Shown: positions 35,990 to 46,729, counted from the stretch's first letter. The stretch is DNA of 64,000 nucleotides from Vibrio sp. J1-1 (GCF_021728395.1 NZ_JAKKCM010000006.1:186001-250000), one strand, 5' to 3'. Notes: generated from the sequence alone by a model not told the origin. Numbers and translations: made by a program.

Positions 35990-36442
35990 TTAGAACCAGC
36001 GCTCTAACGAAGATTTATCTAACTGCCTAAAAGCTCTATTTAAAATTAACGCCAGTTCTTTATAACGAGGCTTTGTCTTGACAGGTTCTAACGCGAAACC
36101 ACTCTCAACTATTTTATGGTGCAGTTCTCGGTACCAAGAAGCCAAAGAAGGAGGCAATTTGGTATTTGATCGCGCTCCTAACCACCAAATTCCCTGTAAC
36201 GGCAGACTAATAGCGAACAACGCTACAATGATCGACTGAGGCAGCGCACTATAGTTGTTAAACGCCATTTGAGTGAGGACGCTGATCGCGGCAACTGCTG
36301 GCATGACTTTAATGCCAAATCGCGTCGCTTTAATAATTCGCTGCTCTGGAAACACGGCATTCAGCTCTTTACGAACCGGCCAGATCTCCATGTAATTTTG
36401 GCCATCTTTCAGGCTATGGAACAATCCGACTTTATTACTCAT
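35990..36442 (-). CDS. yfbV: UPF0208 membrane protein YfbV
   Basis: The 150-residue protein has two hydrophobic segments (about residues 46-65 and 68-90) and matches YfbV from the start ([22 protein letters not shown]) to the [17 protein letters not shown] segment near its C-terminus. E. coli YfbV has been connected to chromosome structuring near the terminus macrodomain; whether that holds here is unknown. It is divergent from ackA, the standard gammaproteobacterial layout. Confidence 0.93.
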   Translation of the reverse strand: MSNKVGLFHSLKDGQNYMEIWPVRKELNAVFPEQRIIKATRFGIKVMPAVAAISVLTQMAFNNYSALPQSIIVALFAISLPLQGIWWLGARSNTKLPPSLASWYRELHHKIVESGFALEPVKTKPRYKELALILNRAFRQLDKSSLERWF

Positions 36443-36787
36443 ACCACTCTCTCACTAAAAAATAGTTGAACATTTCAACTGAAGGTGCAAAAAATTGATG
36501 GAAATTAATATAATTTCAAATTTTTTTTGTTATCATTGCCCATTATCGCTATCCTTTGCAGGCCCTCAACTTCATTGTTGCCGTTATTTACAATTTAAGC
36601 AACTCTGAGGTCACTATCTGCAAGGAACGCGTCATCGTGATGAGCGGGCTCATCACTATATCTTTATATGGAATTAGATCAATTTTTGACCAAGATTAGT
36701 GCGCACCTTTGCAGGTCTCTACTATTCTTGTGATTAATTTTTCATTCTTTAACTGATTTTGATCAGACGAATAACAGGTAGTCATAC
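36443..36787. other. Divergent regulatory region yfbV/ackA
   Basis: AT-rich near yfbV. A hairpin with perfect 8-bp stem GTGATGAG/CTCATCAC and CGGG loop lies at 36637-36656, likely within the ackA leader. A short palindrome AGTTGAA/TTCAACT lies at 36464-36480 beside yfbV. I do not see a convincing FNR or ArcA site. The ackA ribosome-binding site AGGTAG is at 36777-36782. Confidence 0.45.
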
Positions 36788-37984
36788 ATGTCTAAGCTAG
36801 TTTTAGTTTTAAACTGCGGTAGTTCTTCTCTTAAGTTTGCCGTTGTTGATGCCGAGAACGGCGACGAGCACTTATCAGGTCTTGCTGAGTGTCTTCACCT
36901 TCCTGAAGCTCGTATCAAGTGGAAACTTGATGGCAAGCACGAAGCTCAACTAGGTAATGGTGCAGCTCACGAAGAAGCACTAGCGTTCATGGTAGAAACT
37001 ATTCTTGCTTCTAAGCCAGAGCTTTCTGAAAACCTAGCAGCTATCGGTCACCGCGTAGTACACGGCGGCGAGAAGTTCACTCAGTCTGCACTTATCACTG
37101 ATGACGTACTGAAAGGTATCGAAGACTGTGCAGCACTAGCACCACTTCATAACCCAGCACATATCATCGGTATCAAAGCTGCTCAAAAATCTTTCCCAGC
37201 ACTTAAAAACGTTGCTGTATTCGATACTGCATTCCACCAAACAATGCCTGAAGAGTCTTACCTATACGCTCTTCCGTACAACCTGTACAAAGAGCACGGC
37301 ATCCGTCGCTACGGCATGCATGGTACTTCACACCTATTCATCACTCGTGAAGTTGCAGGTCTACTGAACAAGCCAGTTGAAGAAGTAAACATCATCAACT
37401 GTCACCTAGGTAACGGCGCTTCTGTATGTGCAGTTAAAAACGGTAAATCAGTAGATACTTCTATGGGTCTGACTCCTCTTGAAGGTCTGGTAATGGGTAC
37501 TCGTTGTGGTGATATCGATCCTGCGATCATCTTCCACCTACACGACTCACTAGGCTACTCTGTTGAGAAAATCAACACGATGCTAACGAAAGAGTCTGGC
37601 CTACTAGGTCTGACTGAAGTGACTTCTGACTGTCGTTTCGTTGAAGACAACTACGGTGAAAAAGAAGAAGCAACTCGTGCAATGGATGTGTTCTGCCACC
37701 GTCTAGCTAAATACGTTGCGGGCTACACTGCATCAATGGACGGTCGTCTAGATGCGATTACTTTCACTGGCGGTATCGGCGAGAACTCTGGCCCTATCCG
37801 TGAAATGGTTCTAAACCGTCTAGGTATCTTCGGTATCGAAGTTGACAGTGAAGCAAACCTTAAAGCACGTTTCGGCGGCGAAGGCACTATCACTACAGCG
37901 AACAGCCGTATCCCAGCAATGGTAATCTCTACTAACGAAGAGCTTGTGATTGCAGAAGACACTGCGAGTCTAGCAGGTCTTTAA
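36788..37984 (+). CDS. ackA: Acetate kinase
   Basis: AckA interconverts acetyl-phosphate plus ADP with acetate plus ATP. The 398-residue protein shows the ASKHA-fold entry [12 protein letters not shown], the substrate motif [10 protein letters not shown], the catalytic-arginine/His region [12 protein letters not shown] and [14 protein letters not shown]. The length is standard. The codon usage is strongly biased, as expected for a highly expressed gene. It is followed by a palindromic terminator and then pta, with which it forms the acetate switch. Identification is certain. Confidence 0.98.
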   Translation: MSKLVLVLNCGSSSLKFAVVDAENGDEHLSGLAECLHLPEARIKWKLDGKHEAQLGNGAAHEEALAFMVETILASKPELSENLAAIGHRVVHGGEKFTQSALITDDVLKGIEDCAALAPLHNPAHIIGIKAAQKSFPALKNVAVFDTAFHQTMPEESYLYALPYNLYKEHGIRRYGMHGTSHLFITREVAGLLNKPVEEVNIINCHLGNGASVCAVKNGKSVDTSMGLTPLEGLVMGTRCGDIDPAIIFHLHDSLGYSVEKINTMLTKESGLLGLTEVTSDCRFVEDNYGEKEEATRAMDVFCHRLAKYVAGYTASMDGRLDAITFTGGIGENSGPIREMVLNRLGIFGIEVDSEANLKARFGGEGTITTANSRIPAMVISTNEELVIAEDTASLAGL

Positions 37985-37990
37985 TGCATA

Positions 37991-38022
37991 AACTGGCTAG
38001 CCAATTGGCTAGCCAGTTTTTC
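37991..38022 (+). terminator. Palindromic terminator between ackA and pta
   Basis: AACTGGCTAGCC-AATT-GGCTAGCCAGTT is a perfect palindrome (37991-38018) followed by TTTTCTT. It lies 6 bp after the ackA stop and should limit read-through into pta. Confidence 0.88.
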
Positions 38023-38121
38023 TTCCAAAGAGCTTTCTTTAGGGGCTCAGCTCCTATTCTTTGAAGATCATGGAATAAGAATTGAGCTTTTATCTCTCCC
38101 AATAGCAAAGGTACTCTACGA

Positions 38122-40266
38122 ATGTCTCGTACTATTATGCTTATCCCTGCAAGTGCTGGTGTTGGTTTAACTAGCGTAAGCATGGGTGTTCTTCGCGCTA
38201 TGGAGCGCAAAGGCGTTAAAGTTTCTTTCTACAAACCTATTTGTCAGCCACGCAGTGGTGGCGATCAGCCAGATCTAACTTCAACTATCGTTGGCCACAA
38301 CAGCGATATGAAGATCGGCGAACCTATGGCGATGTCTGTTGCTGAAAGCCTGATCGGTAACGACAATATGGATGAGTTGCTAGAAACCATCGTTGAGCGT
38401 TACAACCAAATCAATAAAGATGCAGATGTAACCCTTATTGAAGGTCTGGTACCAACTCGTAAGCACCCATTCGCTAACCAAGTGAACGCGGAAATCGCAG
38501 CAACACTTGGTGCTGAAATTGTTCTAGTAGCAACGCCTGGCACTGATAACCCATCACAGCTTAAAGAGCGCATCGAAGTGGCATGTTCTAACTTCGGCGG
38601 TACTAAGAACAAAAACATCTCTGGCGTTATCATCAACAAGCTAAACGCACCTGTTGATGAAGCTGGCCGCACTCGCCCTGACCTGTCTGAGATCTTTGAC
38701 GATGCAGACAGCGCGAAACAAAACGAAATGAAAGTGATGGAGATCTTCAACACTTCTCCAATTCGTGTACTCGGTTGCGTGCCATGGAGCATCGACCTGA
38801 TTGCTACTCGTGCTATCGACATGGCGAAACACTTGAATGCTGATATCATCAACAAAGGTGACATCAACACTCGTCGCATCAAGAGCATTACGTTCTGTGC
38901 ACGTTCTCTGCCAAACATGATTGAGCACTTCAAACCTGGTTCTCTACTTGTTACTTCTGCAGACCGTCCAGACGTAATCGTTGCTGCTTCTCTAGCGGCA
39001 ATGAACGGCGTTGATATCGGTGCTGTTCTGCTAACTGGCGGTTACGACATCCCACGCGAGATCGAAGGTTTATGTAAGCCAGCATTCGAAACGGGTCTAC
39101 CTATCTTCAAAGCTCAAGGCAACACTTGGCAGACTTCTCTAAACCTACAGAGCTTCAGCATTGAAGTACCTGCAGACGATAAAGAGCGTATCGAGTTCAT
39201 TAACGAGCACGTTGCTGGTCACATCGACGGTAACTGGATCGAGTCAATGACTGAAGGTACTCAGAAGTCTCGTCGTCTGAGCCCACCAGCATTCCGTTAC
39301 CAGCTAACTGAACTTGCTCGTAAAGCAGGCAAGCGTATCGTCCTTCCTGAGGGTGATGAGCCTCGTACAGTGAAAGCTGCTGCTATCTGTGCTGAGCGTG
39401 GCATTGCAGAATGTGTGCTTCTAGGTAACCCAGAAGAAATCCGTCGCGTAGCTGCACAACAAGGTGTTGAGCTAGGCACTGGCGTTCAAATCATTGATTC
39501 TGATGCTATCCGCGAAAACTACGTTGCTCGTCTGGTAGAGCTGCGCGGTGCGAAAGGTATGACTGAAGTAGTCGCTCGTGAGAAACTACAAGATTCAGTA
39601 TTCCTAGGCACAATGATGCTTGAGAACAACGAAGTTGACGGCCTAGTTTCTGGTGCTGTTCACACTACGGCGAACACTATCGTTCCTCCGTTCCAAATCA
39701 TCAAGACGGCACCTAACGCGTCTATCGTATCTTCAGTATTCTTCATGCTTCTGCCTGATCAAGTATTGGTTTACGGTGACTGTGCTATCAACCCAGATCC
39801 AACCGCAGAACAGCTTGCTGAAATCGCTATCCAATCAGCGGATTCTGCAGCGGCATTCGGTATCGATCCACGCGTTGCAATGATCTCTTACTCTACTGGT
39901 GAATCTGGTAAGGGTGCAGACGTTGATAAAGTACGTGAAGCGACAAAACTGGCTCAAGAGAAGCGTCCTGATCTTATCATCGACGGTCCTCTACAGTACG
40001 ACGCGGCTATCATGGAAAACGTTGCTGCTTCTAAAGCACCAAACTCTCCAGTAGCAGGTAAAGCGACGGTATTCGTATTCCCAGACCTAAACACTGGTAA
40101 CACGACTTACAAAGCGGTACAACGTTCAGCAGATCTAGTCTCTATCGGTCCAATGCTGCAAGGTATGCGCAAGCCTGTAAACGACCTGTCTCGTGGCGCG
40201 CTAGTAGACGACATCGTGTACACAATCGCTCTAACAGCAATCCAAGCAACTCAAGAACAGCAGTAA
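38122..40266 (+). CDS. pta: Phosphate acetyltransferase (long form)
   Basis: Pta interconverts acetyl-CoA and acetyl-phosphate. The 714-residue long form has an N-terminal P-loop-like domain ([17 protein letters not shown]), a central DRTGG domain and a C-terminal catalytic PTA_PTB domain from about residue 390 ([21 protein letters not shown]). Conserved catalytic stretches include [11 protein letters not shown] and [10 protein letters not shown]. The ATG at 38122 has AAAGG about 10 nt upstream. It follows ackA with 137 bp between, including a strong terminator, so a separate promoter is possible. Confidence 0.98.
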   Translation: MSRTIMLIPASAGVGLTSVSMGVLRAMERKGVKVSFYKPICQPRSGGDQPDLTSTIVGHNSDMKIGEPMAMSVAESLIGNDNMDELLETIVERYNQINKDADVTLIEGLVPTRKHPFANQVNAEIAATLGAEIVLVATPGTDNPSQLKERIEVACSNFGGTKNKNISGVIINKLNAPVDEAGRTRPDLSEIFDDADSAKQNEMKVMEIFNTSPIRVLGCVPWSIDLIATRAIDMAKHLNADIINKGDINTRRIKSITFCARSLPNMIEHFKPGSLLVTSADRPDVIVAASLAAMNGVDIGAVLLTGGYDIPREIEGLCKPAFETGLPIFKAQGNTWQTSLNLQSFSIEVPADDKERIEFINEHVAGHIDGNWIESMTEGTQKSRRLSPPAFRYQLTELARKAGKRIVLPEGDEPRTVKAAAICAERGIAECVLLGNPEEIRRVAAQQGVELGTGVQIIDSDAIRENYVARLVELRGAKGMTEVVAREKLQDSVFLGTMMLENNEVDGLVSGAVHTTANTIVPPFQIIKTAPNASIVSSVFFMLLPDQVLVYGDCAINPDPTAEQLAEIAIQSADSAAAFGIDPRVAMISYSTGESGKGADVDKVREATKLAQEKRPDLIIDGPLQYDAAIMENVAASKAPNSPVAGKATVFVFPDLNTGNTTYKAVQRSADLVSIGPMLQGMRKPVNDLSRGALVDDIVYTIALTAIQATQEQQ

Positions 40267-40293
40267 GTCTTTTCTCTGCTTGAGTGAATATTC

Positions 40294-40325
40294 AAAGCCC
40301 TCGATTGAAGTCGAGGGCTTTTTAT
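40294..40325 (+). terminator. Rho-independent terminator of pta
   Basis: An 11-bp stem (AAAGCCCTCGA/TCGAGGGCTTT) with a 6-nt loop is followed by TTTATT. The minus strand side also has a short AAT-rich flank, so it may serve the convergent gene as well. Confidence 0.9.
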
Positions 40326-40343
40326 TGATATTTACTGGGCTGG

Positions 40344-41618
40344 TTAAGAAATAGCGAAGAACATCAACCCACCGACAATCACACACCCGATCATCACTGG
40401 GGCGACTCGGTGCCATAATCTCCTCTCGCCTAAAGCCACCACCATTCCCATCTTCACTATGGTATTTACCGAAGCTGCAATGATGATACCCAGAGCCGCA
40501 GTCGTCACACTCAAGTGCTGGATACTTTGACGACCAAGAGCGAGCGAAATTGCATCCACATCTGTGATACCTGACACCGCTGAAAGCATCAAAACACCAG
40601 CATCGCCAAACCAGTCTGAGAGCGTATGTGAGAGCAGCATGATCATCGCAAGTACAACACCAAAAAAGAGAGCGGACTGCAGAGCAAGAGGATTAGTTTG
40701 CTTGTTTGATTGCTCAACCTTCTCCATTTCACTTCGTTTCCATATCCACCAAGCTGGTAAGTAAAGTGCAACCATCATCGCGAGTACGATTGGCCAAAGC
40801 ATTTTCACTAATGGAGGGTTAATGACAGATAGTATGAACAAGAGCCGCGGGAACATAGTTCCACAACTGATTAAGATGCCACTTGCCAGCAGCGGGCTAA
40901 TTGCCGGCTGCTCGCGTGACAGATGAGAAAACTGTAGGGTCAATGCGGTTGAAGAACTGAGGCCAGCAAAAACAGACGTAAACAAAATTCCCCGCTTCGC
41001 GCCACCAATCTTAATCGCAAAGTAGCCAACAAATGAGATACTGGCGATCAATACGACCATCCACCATATCTCGTACGGGTTTAAAGCGTTCCAAGGGCCA
41101 TAAGTTTTATTGGGTAAGAGTGGAAGTAAAACAATAGAGATAAGAAGTAAGCGCAAAGCTGCATCCAGTTCGTACTCTTGTAACTTTTGTAACGCCTCGT
41201 GGAGCTCTCTTTTATTATCAAGAACAAGAGCGGTTATCACGGCCGCTGATGCAGCAAGTACCGCTTCGCCAGCTACCGCTAAACTGCCTAAAACGAACGT
41301 CACCAGCAAACTTACTAAGCCAGTGATACTGACATCACCACTGTTCTTTTGCTTCACAAAAAAGGCGATGCAAGCCAAAATCACTAGCGCGATCAACGCA
41401 AAACCGAGTAGTAACGGTGAAAAGTGGGAGGCGAGAATTGCAACCAGACCACCAAGCAAGCCGACCAAAGAATAAGTACGAATACCTGCAACCCGGCTAC
41501 CTTCAACACTATTGCGCTTCACCCATCCACGCTGAATGCCAATAATCGCTCCCAAGAGAAGAGCAATCAGCAAATTCCAGATTTGATGCTCGCCAGATGC
41601 AAGCTCGTTGATATCCAT
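40344..41618 (-). CDS. MgtC/SapB-DUF4010 family membrane protein
   Basis: The 424-residue protein has about eleven to twelve hydrophobic segments. The N-terminal third carries an MgtC/SapB-type motif (LLLGAIIGIQRGWVKR..VAGIRTYSLVGLLGGL). The C-terminal two thirds match the DUF4010 pattern, including FAGLSSSTALTLQFSHLSR and SAVSGITDVDAISLAL. The function of this family is not established; MgtC proteins are linked to growth at low magnesium or to ATPase control, but that should not be transferred directly. It converges on pta and lies upstream of nothing on its own strand within reach, so it is probably monocistronic. Confidence 0.85.
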   Translation of the reverse strand: MDINELASGEHQIWNLLIALLLGAIIGIQRGWVKRNSVEGSRVAGIRTYSLVGLLGGLVAILASHFSPLLLGFALIALVILACIAFFVKQKNSGDVSITGLVSLLVTFVLGSLAVAGEAVLAASAAVITALVLDNKRELHEALQKLQEYELDAALRLLLISIVLLPLLPNKTYGPWNALNPYEIWWMVVLIASISFVGYFAIKIGGAKRGILFTSVFAGLSSSTALTLQFSHLSREQPAISPLLASGILISCGTMFPRLLFILSVINPPLVKMLWPIVLAMMVALYLPAWWIWKRSEMEKVEQSNKQTNPLALQSALFFGVVLAMIMLLSHTLSDWFGDAGVLMLSAVSGITDVDAISLALGRQSIQHLSVTTAALGIIIAASVNTIVKMGMVVALGERRLWHRVAPVMIGCVIVGGLMFFAIS

Positions 41619-41746
41619 ACCTCACCTCGCCAAAAGATCGGTTCTATATCATTAGTTTATGTCATGTACTGGAATAATCTGTGATGCTTGGAGTAATAAC
41701 CGATAAAACGGCGTATAAATGTATATAACCTCGGTAAGCAGATGAG

Positions 41747-41771
41747 AAAGCGCCATAGAAAATGACGCTTT
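41747..41771 (-). terminator. Possible weak terminator of the yqjG-like gene
   Basis: AAAGCG and CGCTTT arms with partial inner pairing lie 11 bp past the stop of the glutathionyl reductase gene. There is no clear T tract on the minus strand (CTCATCTG follows). Confidence 0.35.
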
Positions 41772-41781
41772 AGGAGAAGGA

Positions 41782-42732
41782 CTAATTTGAAATTTGATCA
41801 CGCCCATGAAGAGATTCTAAGTCTAAATCAGGACCTTTTGGCACCACCTGTGTTGGGTTGATACCTGTATGGCTGAAGTAGTAGTGACGTTTTATATGGT
41901 AAAAGTCCGTCGTTTCTGCCACGCCATCAACTTGATAGAGTTCTTTTAAGTAGCCCTGAATATTGGTGTAATCCGCAATGCGCTTTTTATTACATTTAAA
42001 GTGGCCAACATACACAGCATCAAAACGTACTAATGTGGTAAACAGACGCCAGTCTGCCTCCGTGATCTGACTGCCTGTTAAATAACGATGTGTCGCTAGA
42101 TGTGTATCAATTTTATCTAACGCAGAAAACAGCGAATCAAAAGCTTCTTCATAAGCTTCCTGAGTAGTCGCAAAACCACAACGATACACACCATTATTCA
42201 CATTCGGATAGATGAAATCGTTCCACTCATCGATAGATGACCGTAAATACTCAGGATAATAATCGTCGTCGTTACCCGCTAACTCATTAAATACTGAGTT
42301 GAACATACGGATAATCTCAGAAGATTCATTAGACACGATAGTATTGTTTTTCTTATCCCATAAGACAGGAACGGTCACACGCCCACTATAGTCTGGCTTT
42401 GCTTGAGTATAAATTTGATGCATACGTGTATGGCCAAACAATGGCTCAGGTAAGCCCATTTGCCAGCCTTGACTAAGCATGTCTGGACAGACAACAGTGA
42501 CATCAATATGCGGTTCTAGCCCTTTGAGCTTCCGGAAAATGAGGGTTCGGTGTGCCCAAGGGCAAGCAAGAGAAACATACAAATGGTAGCGTCCAGATTC
42601 TGGTTGGAACTCTGCATCCGGTTCATTCTTGATCCAATTACGAAACCCTGCGTCTTCGCGAACAAATTTACCGCCACTTGATTTCGTATCGTACCAGACG
42701 TCGTGCCAAACACCTTCGACCAATTTACCCAT
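41782..42732 (-). CDS. yqjG: Glutathionyl-hydroquinone reductase (Xi-class GST, YqjG-like)
   Basis: These enzymes reduce glutathionyl-hydroquinones with glutathione. The 316-residue protein carries the Xi-class active-site motif CPWAHRT (around residue 54), followed by VPVLWDKKNNTIVSNESSEIIRMFN, which forms the glutathione site, and a C-terminal helical domain. The length and the N-terminal extension ahead of the thioredoxin-like domain are typical. The ATG at 42732 is preceded by GAGGAGAACG. Physiological substrate here is unknown. It is alone on its strand between the DUF4010 gene and opp. Confidence 0.92.
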   Translation of the reverse strand: MGKLVEGVWHDVWYDTKSSGGKFVREDAGFRNWIKNEPDAEFQPESGRYHLYVSLACPWAHRTLIFRKLKGLEPHIDVTVVCPDMLSQGWQMGLPEPLFGHTRMHQIYTQAKPDYSGRVTVPVLWDKKNNTIVSNESSEIIRMFNSVFNELAGNDDDYYPEYLRSSIDEWNDFIYPNVNNGVYRCGFATTQEAYEEAFDSLFSALDKIDTHLATHRYLTGSQITEADWRLFTTLVRFDAVYVGHFKCNKKRIADYTNIQGYLKELYQVDGVAETTDFYHIKRHYYFSHTGINPTQVVPKGPDLDLESLHGRDQISN

Positions 42733-42846
42733 CTTCGTTCTCCTCTCGTTCTATTCCCCCCTATATTAGCGATTCGTGACGAACAGAAAACAAGCGGGCT
42801 TCGGACATGACGTTCAAGAAATTTGAATAAGTGCCCAGTTAGACAT

Positions 42847-42881
42847 AAAAAAAGCGCGCCCCTAATTAAAGAGCCGCGCTT
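42847..42881 (-). terminator. Terminator of the opp operon
   Basis: The arms AAGCGCG (42852-42858) and CGCGCTT (42875-42881) pair. On the minus strand the stem is followed by a run of seven T. It lies 24 bp after the oppF stop. Confidence 0.82.
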
Positions 42882-42904
42882 AAGCCCGTCACAGGCTGAA
42901 TGGC

Positions 42905-43897
42905 TTACACTTGAACGTGTAAACAAGATACCGCGTGAACATCGTTACCTTGGATTGTCGGTTTGGTCTTCGCACACTCTTCTGTTGCTTGTGGGCAACG
43001 AGTACGGAATACACAACCCGACGGTGGGCTGATTGGTGATGGAAGATCACCTTCCAGCATTTGGATTGTCTTACTGCGCTCGATCTTTGGATCTGGAATC
43101 GGTACAGCCGACATCAGCGCGCGAGTGTAAGGGTGTTTTGGATCAGCAAATAGTGCGTCCGCTTCACCAAGCTCCACTGCGTTACCTAGGTACATAACCA
43201 GTACGCGATCAGAGATATGTTTTACCACTGAGAGGTCGTGCGCGATGAAGACCAGAGAAAGACCCAACTCTTTCTGGATTTCTTTAAGCAGGTTGACTAC
43301 CTGAGCCTGAATCGAAACATCTAGCGCTGATACTGGTTCGTCACAGATGATCATTTTTGGCTTAAGGATAAGCGCACGTGCAATACCAATACGCTGACAC
43401 TGACCGCCAGAGAATTCGTGCGGATAACGGTTGATCACGTTTGGTAGTAGACCCACTTTCGCCATCATCTCTTTAACACGATCTTTGACCTCTTGCTTTG
43501 AAAGCTCTGGATAAAAGGTTTCTAGAGGCTCAGCGATGATGTCACCAACCGTCATACGCGGGTTCAGAGAAGCCAAAGGATCTTGGAAAATCATTTGGAT
43601 TTCTTTACGCGTTTCACGGCGCTGTACATCTTTCATCTTCGTTAGATCTTGACCTAACCACACGACTTCGCCATCAGTTGCTTCTACCAAGCCGATGATA
43701 GCGCGCGCAAACGTCGACTTACCACAACCCGATTCACCCACAACGCCTAGAGTTTCACCTTCGTACAGACGGACATTAACACCATCGACTGCTTTTAGGT
43801 TTGAAGGCTTTGACCAAGGCCATGCTGATTTTGCTGCAATGCTAAAGTGAACTTTAAGTTCTTTAACATCGAGTAGTAATGATTTATCTACACTCAT
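42905..43897 (-). CDS. oppF: Oligopeptide ABC transporter ATPase OppF
   Basis: OppF is one of the two ATPases of the oligopeptide importer. I place the start at the ATG at 43897, which overlaps the oppD stop (ATGA) and gives 330 residues (MSVDKSLLLDV); a longer frame from 43915 would run further into oppD. Walker A GESGCGKST, signature FSGGQCQRIGIARAL and Walker B MIICDEPVSALD are present. The C-terminal OppD/F extension carries a cysteine set (SGCVFRTRCPQATEEC) that in related ATPases binds a 4Fe-4S cluster. It is last in oppABCDF. Confidence 0.95.
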   Translation of the reverse strand: MSVDKSLLLDVKELKVHFSIAAKSAWPWSKPSNLKAVDGVNVRLYEGETLGVVGESGCGKSTFARAIIGLVEATDGEVVWLGQDLTKMKDVQRRETRKEIQMIFQDPLASLNPRMTVGDIIAEPLETFYPELSKQEVKDRVKEMMAKVGLLPNVINRYPHEFSGGQCQRIGIARALILKPKMIICDEPVSALDVSIQAQVVNLLKEIQKELGLSLVFIAHDLSVVKHISDRVLVMYLGNAVELGEADALFADPKHPYTRALMSAVPIPDPKIERSKTIQMLEGDLPSPISPPSGCVFRTRCPQATEECAKTKPTIQGNDVHAVSCLHVQV

Positions 43898-44865
43898 TTT
43901 TTCCAAGCCTCCCAATCAGAAAAACATGCGCGCTGACGACCATCACCAAATGGTGTCAGAATTGGCGCTTCTTGCTTACAGCGGTCCATCACACGGTGGC
44001 AACGTTCCTGATAAGGACAGCCAGGTGGGAGGCGAAGTAAGTTTGGTGGGTTGCCCGGAATGGTTGGCAAGATCTCACCTTCTGTATCTAAGCGAGGAAT
44101 GGCCTTCAACAGACCTTCTGCGTATGGGTGACTCGGGTTGTAGAAGATTTCATCAACTGTACCGTATTCCATTGTACGGCCTGCGTACATCACCAATACT
44201 TTGTCACAAGAACCCGCAACAACACCTAGGTCGTGCGTGATCATGATGATTGCGGTATTAAATTCGTCTTTCAGTTCGTTAAGCAGGTCCATGATCTGCG
44301 CCTGAACGGTTACGTCTAGTGCCGTTGTCGGCTCATCAGCAATCAACAGCTTAGGACGACATAACAGCGCCATTGCGATCATTACACGCTGACGCATACC
44401 ACCTGAAAACTCGTGCGGGTACATGGTAATACGCTTGCGAGCTTCTGGAATTTTCACCGCTTCAAGCATACGTACCGATTCTTCAAATGCTTCCGCTTTA
44501 CCCATGCCTTTATGAAGCATCAACACTTCCATCAGCTGGTCACATACCTTCATATAAGGGTTGAGTGACGTCATTGGGTCCTGGAAGATCATCGCGATCT
44601 GCTCTGCTCGAACTTTGTTAAGTTCTTTTTCAGGCAGGTTCAGGATCTCTTTACCTTCAAACTTAGCGCTACCAGAGATAATACCGTTCTTAGCCAGTAG
44701 ACCCATGATTGCGAATACGGTCTGTGATTTACCTGAACCAGACTCACCTACGATACCTAAGGTTTCGCCTTGGTTCAGAGAGAAGTTCAAATCGTTTACT
44801 GCGGTTACAATACCGTCTTGAGTAGTAAATTCGACGCGCAGATCTTTGACATCTAATAAGCTCAT
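43894..44865 (-). CDS. oppD: Oligopeptide ABC transporter ATPase OppD
   Basis: OppD pairs with OppF to energise peptide uptake. The 323-residue protein has Walker A GESGSGKSQ, Q-loop IFQDPMTSLNPYM, signature FSGGMRQRVMIAMAL and Walker B LLIADEPTTALD. The C-terminal extension has the family cysteines (PPGCPYQERCHRVMDRC). The ATG at 44865 is 25 bp downstream of oppC, and its stop overlaps oppF. Operon position and motif order make the assignment secure. Confidence 0.96.
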   Translation of the reverse strand: MSLLDVKDLRVEFTTQDGIVTAVNDLNFSLNQGETLGIVGESGSGKSQTVFAIMGLLAKNGIISGSAKFEGKEILNLPEKELNKVRAEQIAMIFQDPMTSLNPYMKVCDQLMEVLMLHKGMGKAEAFEESVRMLEAVKIPEARKRITMYPHEFSGGMRQRVMIAMALLCRPKLLIADEPTTALDVTVQAQIMDLLNELKDEFNTAIIMITHDLGVVAGSCDKVLVMYAGRTMEYGTVDEIFYNPSHPYAEGLLKAIPRLDTEGEILPTIPGNPPNLLRLPPGCPYQERCHRVMDRCKQEAPILTPFGDGRQRACFSDWEAWKK

Positions 44866-44890
44866 CGTTGCTTCCTTAATCTATCTGTAG

Positions 44891-45793
44891 TTATCTGTCT
44901 TTAGGATCCAGCGCATCGCGCAGACCGTCACCAACGTAGTTGAAACAGAATAGAGTCACAATCATGAACGCGGCTGGGAACGCCAGCTGCCAGATTGCCA
45001 CTTCCATTGTCTGTGCACCTTCTTGTAGAAGAGCGCCCCAACTTGTCATTGGTTCCTGAACACCAAGACCAAGGAACGATAGGAATGATTCAGTCAGAAT
45101 CATACTCGGGATAAGCAGCGTTGAGTAAACCGCTACGATACCCAATACGTTCGGTATGATATGGCGAGTAATGATCTTCCAGTTACTTACACCACAAACG
45201 TGCGCCGCTTCGATGAACTCTTTACTACGTAGGCTTAGTGTCTGGCCACGTACAATACGCGCCATATCCAGCCATGCTATTGCACCAATCGCAACGAAGA
45301 TAAGAACAATGTTACGGCCGAAGAAGGTGACTAGTACGATAACTAGGAACATAAACGGTACCGCGTATAGGATCTCAAGAATACGCATCATGATACGGTC
45401 AACTCTGCCGCCAATGAAGCCAGATGCTGCGCCGTAAAGCGTACCAATCAGTACTGCTACGAATGCGCCCATCACACCAACCATTAGCGAGATACGACCA
45501 CCGATTAGTGTACGGACGTACAAGTCACGACCTAAGCTGTCAGTACCAAACCAGTGGTCTGCGTTTGGCGCAACGTGCATTGCGTACCAATCTGTATCAT
45601 CAAATGCATATGGTGCGATCATTGGCAGAACAATTACCGCCAACGTCATTAGAGCTAGGATAAATAAACTCACCATCGCCGCTTTGTTACGCATAAAGCG
45701 AATACGAGCATCCTGCCAAAGACTGCGACCTTCAATCTCTAAGTTCTCAGAGAATTTTTCAATCGCTTCTAGGTTTTCTTTTTTCGTTAACAT
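44891..45793 (-). CDS. oppC: Oligopeptide ABC transporter permease OppC
   Basis: OppC is an inner-membrane permease with six membrane segments. From the ATG at 45793 it has 300 residues; a TTG two codons upstream (45799) is possible, but the ATG is 7 nt after GGGAAG. The long N-terminal cytoplasmic tail (ENLEIEGRSLWQDARIRFMRNKAA) and the EAA-loop region EAAHVCGVSNWKIITRHIIPNVLG are typical of OppC/DppC. The oppB stop lies 15 bp upstream. Confidence 0.95.
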   Translation of the reverse strand: MLTKKENLEAIEKFSENLEIEGRSLWQDARIRFMRNKAAMVSLFILALMTLAVIVLPMIAPYAFDDTDWYAMHVAPNADHWFGTDSLGRDLYVRTLIGGRISLMVGVMGAFVAVLIGTLYGAASGFIGGRVDRIMMRILEILYAVPFMFLVIVLVTFFGRNIVLIFVAIGAIAWLDMARIVRGQTLSLRSKEFIEAAHVCGVSNWKIITRHIIPNVLGIVAVYSTLLIPSMILTESFLSFLGLGVQEPMTSWGALLQEGAQTMEVAIWQLAFPAAFMIVTLFCFNYVGDGLRDALDPKDR

Positions 45794-45808
45794 AACCAAA
45801 CTTCCCTG

Positions 45809-46729
45809 TTAGTAGCGAATTTTCGGGTCAATCATTGCTAGTAGGATATCGACAATCGCGTTGAATAAGATAAATAGGAAACCAATCAGAATGGTGACAC
45901 CCATTACAAGCGAGTAGTCACGGTTAAATGCAGCGTTAACGAACAGCTTACCAATACCAGGTAAGCCAAAGATGGTTTCGATAACAACAGAACCGGTAAT
46001 GATACCTACGAATGCAGGCCCCATGTAAGAAACGACAGGGAGTAGTGCTGGCTTAAGTGCGTGCTTAAGAATAATGTAACGATAGCTTAGACCCTTCGCT
46101 CGTGCGGTACGGATAAAGTTACTGTTTAAAGTCTCAATCATTGAGCCACGAGTAATACGTGCGAATGTCGCCACGTATAGAAGTGACATACCAATCACTG
46201 GAAGTACCAAGTACTTAAATCCGCCATCATGCCAACCACCAGCAGGGAAGAGGTTCCAGTGAAGGGAAAATAGGTAGATCAGTGCCGGAGCCAATACGAA
46301 TGAAGGCATTACAACGCCTAACATTGCCGTTGACATAATGGTGTAATCGACCCAGGTATTCTGTTTTAAAGCGGCTATTGTACCAACCGTCACCCCCATA
46401 ATCAGGGTGAAGATAAAGGCAATGAAACCGACTTTTGCAGATACCGGTAACGCAACAGAAATCAGTTCGTTAACTGAGTAGTCCAGGTACTTAAATGAAG
46501 GTCCAAAGTCGCCTTGGACAACGTTAAACAAGTAAGTCGTGTATTGCTCGAATACAGGCTTATCTAGGCCATATTTAGCTTCGATGTTAGCCATAACTTC
46601 TGGTGGTAATGGACGTTCTGTCGAGAATGGATTTCCCGGAGCAAAACGCATGAGAAAGAAAGATACGGTGATCAAAACCAACATTGTTGGGATCGCCTCA
46701 AATATCCTTTTTGCGATGAATTTAAGCAT
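45809..46729 (-). CDS. oppB: Oligopeptide ABC transporter permease OppB
   Basis: OppB is the partner permease with six membrane segments and 306 residues. It starts MLKFIAKRIFEAIPTMLVLI, the standard OppB/DppB opening. The periplasmic stretch with MRFAPGNPF and the coupling loop RTARAKGLSYRYIILKHALKPALLPV are conserved. It lies 129 bp after oppA, on the same strand. No strong terminator is visible in that gap, so low-level read-through from oppA is expected. Confidence 0.96.
   Translation of the reverse strand: MLKFIAKRIFEAIPTMLVLITVSFFLMRFAPGNPFSTERPLPPEVMANIEAKYGLDKPVFEQYTTYLFNVVQGDFGPSFKYLDYSVNELISVALPVSAKVGFIAFIFTLIMGVTVGTIAALKQNTWVDYTIMSTAMLGVVMPSFVLAPALIYLFSLHWNLFPAGGWHDGGFKYLVLPVIGMSLLYVATFARITRGSMIETLNSNFIRTARAKGLSYRYIILKHALKPALLPVVSYMGPAFVGIITGSVVIETIFGLPGIGKLFVNAAFNRDYSLVMGVTILIGFLFILFNAIVDILLAMIDPKIRY

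Noticed and set aside
36660-36700. FNR-like half sites upstream of ackA (GATCAA, TTGACC)
   Set aside because: The halves do not form the TTGAT-N4-ATCAA palindrome at correct spacing.
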